From JAHFLD01 sp964367145 (lineage in GTDB: Bacteria > Patescibacteriota > Minisyncoccia > UBA6257 > 1-14-0-10-40-38), in NCBI GenBank assembly GCA_964367145.1, contig CAYIWJ010000015.1:1-17586 (forward strand): 17,586 bases of DNA, written 5' to 3'. Under the pieces are notes generated by a model. That model was not told where the DNA came from, ran no database searches, and was given only the letters and a program-made list of their open reading frames with translations. Positions 15,891-17,586 of this stretch are shown here, piece after piece. Within the stretch, counting starts at the first letter, position 1. Each line of letters begins with the position of its first letter. The translations under genes were made by a program, and so were the position numbers.

Positions 15891-17429
15891 TTAGCTTTGA
15901 CTGGCGCGCCGACGGAAACCGAGGGCGATGTTCATTAAGTGGATGTATTCTTTGGCGGAATGAGTCCAGGAAAAATCTTCGGCCATGGCATTTTTTTGGA
16001 GGCGTTTCCATAGCGACTTATTGCCGTAGTTTTCGTAGGCGCGGATTATGGCGATGAGTGAACTCTCCGAATTAAAGTCGTTAAAAACAAAGCCGCTTCC
16101 GGATTCGGTTTGGACATCAAAGTCCTCCACGGTGTCGGCTAGTCCTCCGGTTTTGCGAATGATTGGAATAACGCCGTATCTCATGGATTCAAGTTGAATC
16201 AGTCCCGAAGGTTCAAAACGCGACGGAATGAGCATGGCGTCGGCACCGCCCAGAATTAATCGGGGGAGAACGGTGTCGAAGTTGAGATGGGCGCCGACTC
16301 GACCCGGAAATTGCTCTTCCAGGTTTTTAAAGAAGTCCATGTATTTACCTTCGCCACTGCCAAGCACAACCAGACTTATTTTTAGCTCGCGGAGCAGGGC
16401 GTGCATGATTGGGAAGAGCAAATCAAATCCTTTTTGATCGGTAAATCGCGAGGCGATGCCAAGCAAGAAAGTTTTTTTGTCGGGCGTGAGTCCGAACCGA
16501 GATTGTAATTCCAGTTTATTGGCTTCGCGACGTTCAACGCTTGTGGCGTCGTAGTTTTTGGCCAGGTATTGATCCGTTTTGGGGTTAAACTCTTCGTAAT
16601 CAATGCCATTTAAAACGCCATAAACTCTGGATCGGCGTTCTTTAAGGAGTGGGTCCAGCATCTGACCGAATTCCGGCGTCATGATTTCTTTGGCATAGGT
16701 TTTGGAGACGGTGGCGATGAGGTCGGCGTGAAGGATGCCGCGACGCATCATGTTGAGCTTTAAGAGGCGCGGGTCAAACAACGAAGGCAGATCGGATTGG
16801 CCGTCATCGTAATCGGTTTCGGCCACAAAACGCTGGTCAAACATTCCTTGATAGGCCAAATTGTGAATGACAAAAATGGTCGCGATATGATTTAAGTCGG
16901 GATCGTTTTTGTAAGCCGTTCTTAAATAGTTGGGTATGAAACCAGCCTGCCAGTCGGAGGCAATGATTACATCGGGACGCCAACTGCTATGTTTGATAAA
17001 TTCTAAAACGCCTCGTGAGAGCAGTGCCCAGCGGATGGCGTCGTCGTTGTAGCCGTAAATGTTGGAGCGTTTTTCGAAATACTCTTCGTTCTCTAAAAAA
17101 TAAGTAATTGGGGCACGGCGGCGGTCATTGTTTTTTGGGTTGTAGCGCAGAACGTTACAGCGCATGGTTGCCGATTCGTTCTCTTTTTCTGCTCCAGTTG
17201 GAACTTCTAGACCCTCTTGCTCCATGACAAGTTCATTTTTTTCGCGGTCGATTGAGGCGTAGCGCGGAATCATAACTCTAGCGTCGGAACCGAGTTCGCG
17301 CAGTTCTCGCGGTAAAGACAGCATGACTTCGCCCAAGCCACCGGCTTTGGCAAAAGGAGCCGCCTCGGAGGCAACGAATAAAACTTTGAATTTTGATTTT
17401 TCTTTAGTTACGAAATTTTCGGTGAACAT
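15891..17429 (-). CDS. glgA: Glycogen/starch synthase (GT5), first gene of the glucan operon
   Basis: A 512-residue protein with an ATG at 17429. It has the canonical K28-A-G-G-L-G-E motif for donor binding, S-D-W-Q-A-G-F, I-H-N-L-A-Y-Q-G, L-N-G-I-D-Y, S-R-F-T-D-Q-K-G and the C-terminal T-G-G-L-A-D-T-V. In the S-R-F-E-P-C-G-L signature the cysteine is serine (E-P-S-G-L). The N-terminus carries about 13 extra charged residues and there are insertions around residues 80-100, making it slightly longer than typical GlgA. It and the synthase at 12947-14389 share the same family signatures but differ at most other positions, so they are old paralogues, not a recent duplication. It begins 77 bases from the divergent tRNA-like sequence. 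This is the promoter-proximal gene for glgA-GH57-glgA-glyA-folD. Confidence 0.95.
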   Translation of the reverse strand: MFTENFVTKEKSKFKVLFVASEAAPFAKAGGLGEVMLSLPRELRELGSDARVMIPRYASIDREKNELVMEQEGLEVPTGAEKENESATMRCNVLRYNPKNNDRRRAPITYFLENEEYFEKRSNIYGYNDDAIRWALLSRGVLEFIKHSSWRPDVIIASDWQAGFIPNYLRTAYKNDPDLNHIATIFVIHNLAYQGMFDQRFVAETDYDDGQSDLPSLFDPRLLKLNMMRRGILHADLIATVSKTYAKEIMTPEFGQMLDPLLKERRSRVYGVLNGIDYEEFNPKTDQYLAKNYDATSVERREANKLELQSRFGLTPDKKTFLLGIASRFTDQKGFDLLFPIMHALLRELKISLVVLGSGEGKYMDFFKNLEEQFPGRVGAHLNFDTVLPRLILGGADAMLIPSRFEPSGLIQLESMRYGVIPIIRKTGGLADTVEDFDVQTESGSGFVFNDFNSESSLIAIIRAYENYGNKSLWKRLQKNAMAEDFSWTHSAKEYIHLMNIALGFRRRASQS

Positions 17430-17437
17430 CGGATATC

Positions 17438-17443
17438 ATCATA
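17438..17443 (-). promoter_or_regulatory. Possible -10 box for the glucan operon
   Basis: TATGAT lies nine bases before the glgA ATG at 17429 on the minus strand. No good -35 box is seen at the right distance. If used, the mRNA would be nearly leaderless, which would suit a gene without a Shine-Dalgarno sequence. Confidence 0.25.
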
Positions 17444-17466
17444 ACATAGAGGGTTGTCTTTTTGTG

Positions 17467-17495
17467 TTGAAAGTCGGGGCGGAATATTGTAGAAT
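17467..17495 (+). promoter_or_regulatory. Predicted sigma-70 promoter of the tRNA-like gene
   Basis: TTGAAA (17467-17472), a 17-base spacer and TAGAAT (17490-17495), each five of six to consensus. The predicted transcript start near 17502 is about five bases before the first tRNA base. Confidence 0.7.
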
Positions 17496-17506
17496 AGTTG
17501 CGTTTT

Positions 17507-17541
17507 GCGTCCATAGCTCAGTTGGTAGAGCAGCTCCCTCT
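17507..17541 (+). tRNA. 5' half of a tRNA gene, broken in the anticodon loop (Lys-CTT-like)
   Basis: The acceptor 5' strand GCGTCCA (17507-17513), TA, the D arm GCTC-AGTTGGTA-GAGC (17516-17531), A26 and the anticodon 5' stem GCTCC (17533-17537) are textbook. The loop then reads CTCTAAA, and the next five bases TACCA do not pair with GCTCC. No T arm with TTCGA and no TGGACGC acceptor strand follow before the window ends. Up to 17541 it matches what a tRNA-Lys(CTT) with loop CTCTTAA would look like, but the isotype cannot be fixed from half a gene. Read literally the anticodon would be CTA, which is not credible without a folded stem. Confidence 0.6.
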
Positions 17542-17586
17542 AAATACCAATCGGTTCGCTCGTCGAAAATAAATAGCCATAGAAAT

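Noticed and set aside
17538..17544. Amber-suppressor tRNA (anticodon CTA read literally)
   Set aside because: The anticodon stem does not pair on the 3' side and the T arm is absent, so no functional tRNA is encoded as written.
17541..17586. Start of a group I intron in the tRNA anticodon loop
   Set aside because: The bases after the break begin AAAT as some tRNA introns do, but no segment complementary to the exon end CCCTCT (a GGAGGG-like guide) occurs in the 45 bases shown.
1..17586. CRISPR array, insertion sequence or integrase
   Set aside because: No regularly spaced repeats, transposase or recombinase motifs, or terminal inverted repeats were found on either strand.

Overview
The window looks like a chromosomal piece of a Patescibacteria (CPR) bacterium, most likely of the Parcubacteria kind. 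The reasons are a PrgI-type small membrane protein beside a VirB6/TrbL-like protein and secreted proteins of CPR type, tight co-oriented gene packing, an almost complete lack of Shine-Dalgarno sequences, and divergent short versions of core enzymes. TGA is used as a stop (4828-4830), so I see no recoding of UGA. The lineage is inferred from gene content; no marker gene was compared. No stretch longer than 300 bases lacks a gene.

Region 1 (1-8565, all minus strand, read from right to left): a UvrD/PcrA-type helicase, KsgA/RsmA 16S rRNA dimethyltransferase, a 96-residue exported protein, a membrane-anchored helical protein, a secreted cysteine-containing protein, a VirB6/TrbL-like multi-pass protein, a cytosolic proline-rich protein and PrgI. 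Gaps are a few bases or small overlaps, so the last six genes read as one envelope/secretion (type IV secretion-like) cluster that continues past the left edge, with two housekeeping genes upstream.

Region 2 (8552-9628, plus strand): a divergent LysM-LysM-M23 cell-wall protein. One expected zinc-binding histidine is replaced by asparagine. A good sigma-70-like promoter overlaps the most upstream possible start codon.

Region 3 (about 9738-10922, minus strand): a one-gene cassette for a protein of unknown function. It differs from everything around it: GC-rich, its own TTGACA promoter embedded in the end of folD, the only well-spaced Shine-Dalgarno sequence in the window, and a 13-bp hairpin terminator directly after its stop codon. 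This is the best candidate in the window for an undescribed element.

Region 4 (10912-17429, minus strand): a compact run glgA - GH57 - glgA - glyA - folD. Two different glycogen-synthase paralogues bracket a GH57 alpha-glucan enzyme, suggesting synthesis and remodelling of a storage or surface glucan. They are followed by serine hydroxymethyltransferase and a divergent FolD, which together form a minimal folate one-carbon path. glgC and a glucan phosphorylase are not in the window.

Right edge (17467-17586): a clear promoter followed by the 5' half of a tRNA gene whose sequence stops matching a tRNA inside the anticodon loop, 45 bases before the window ends.
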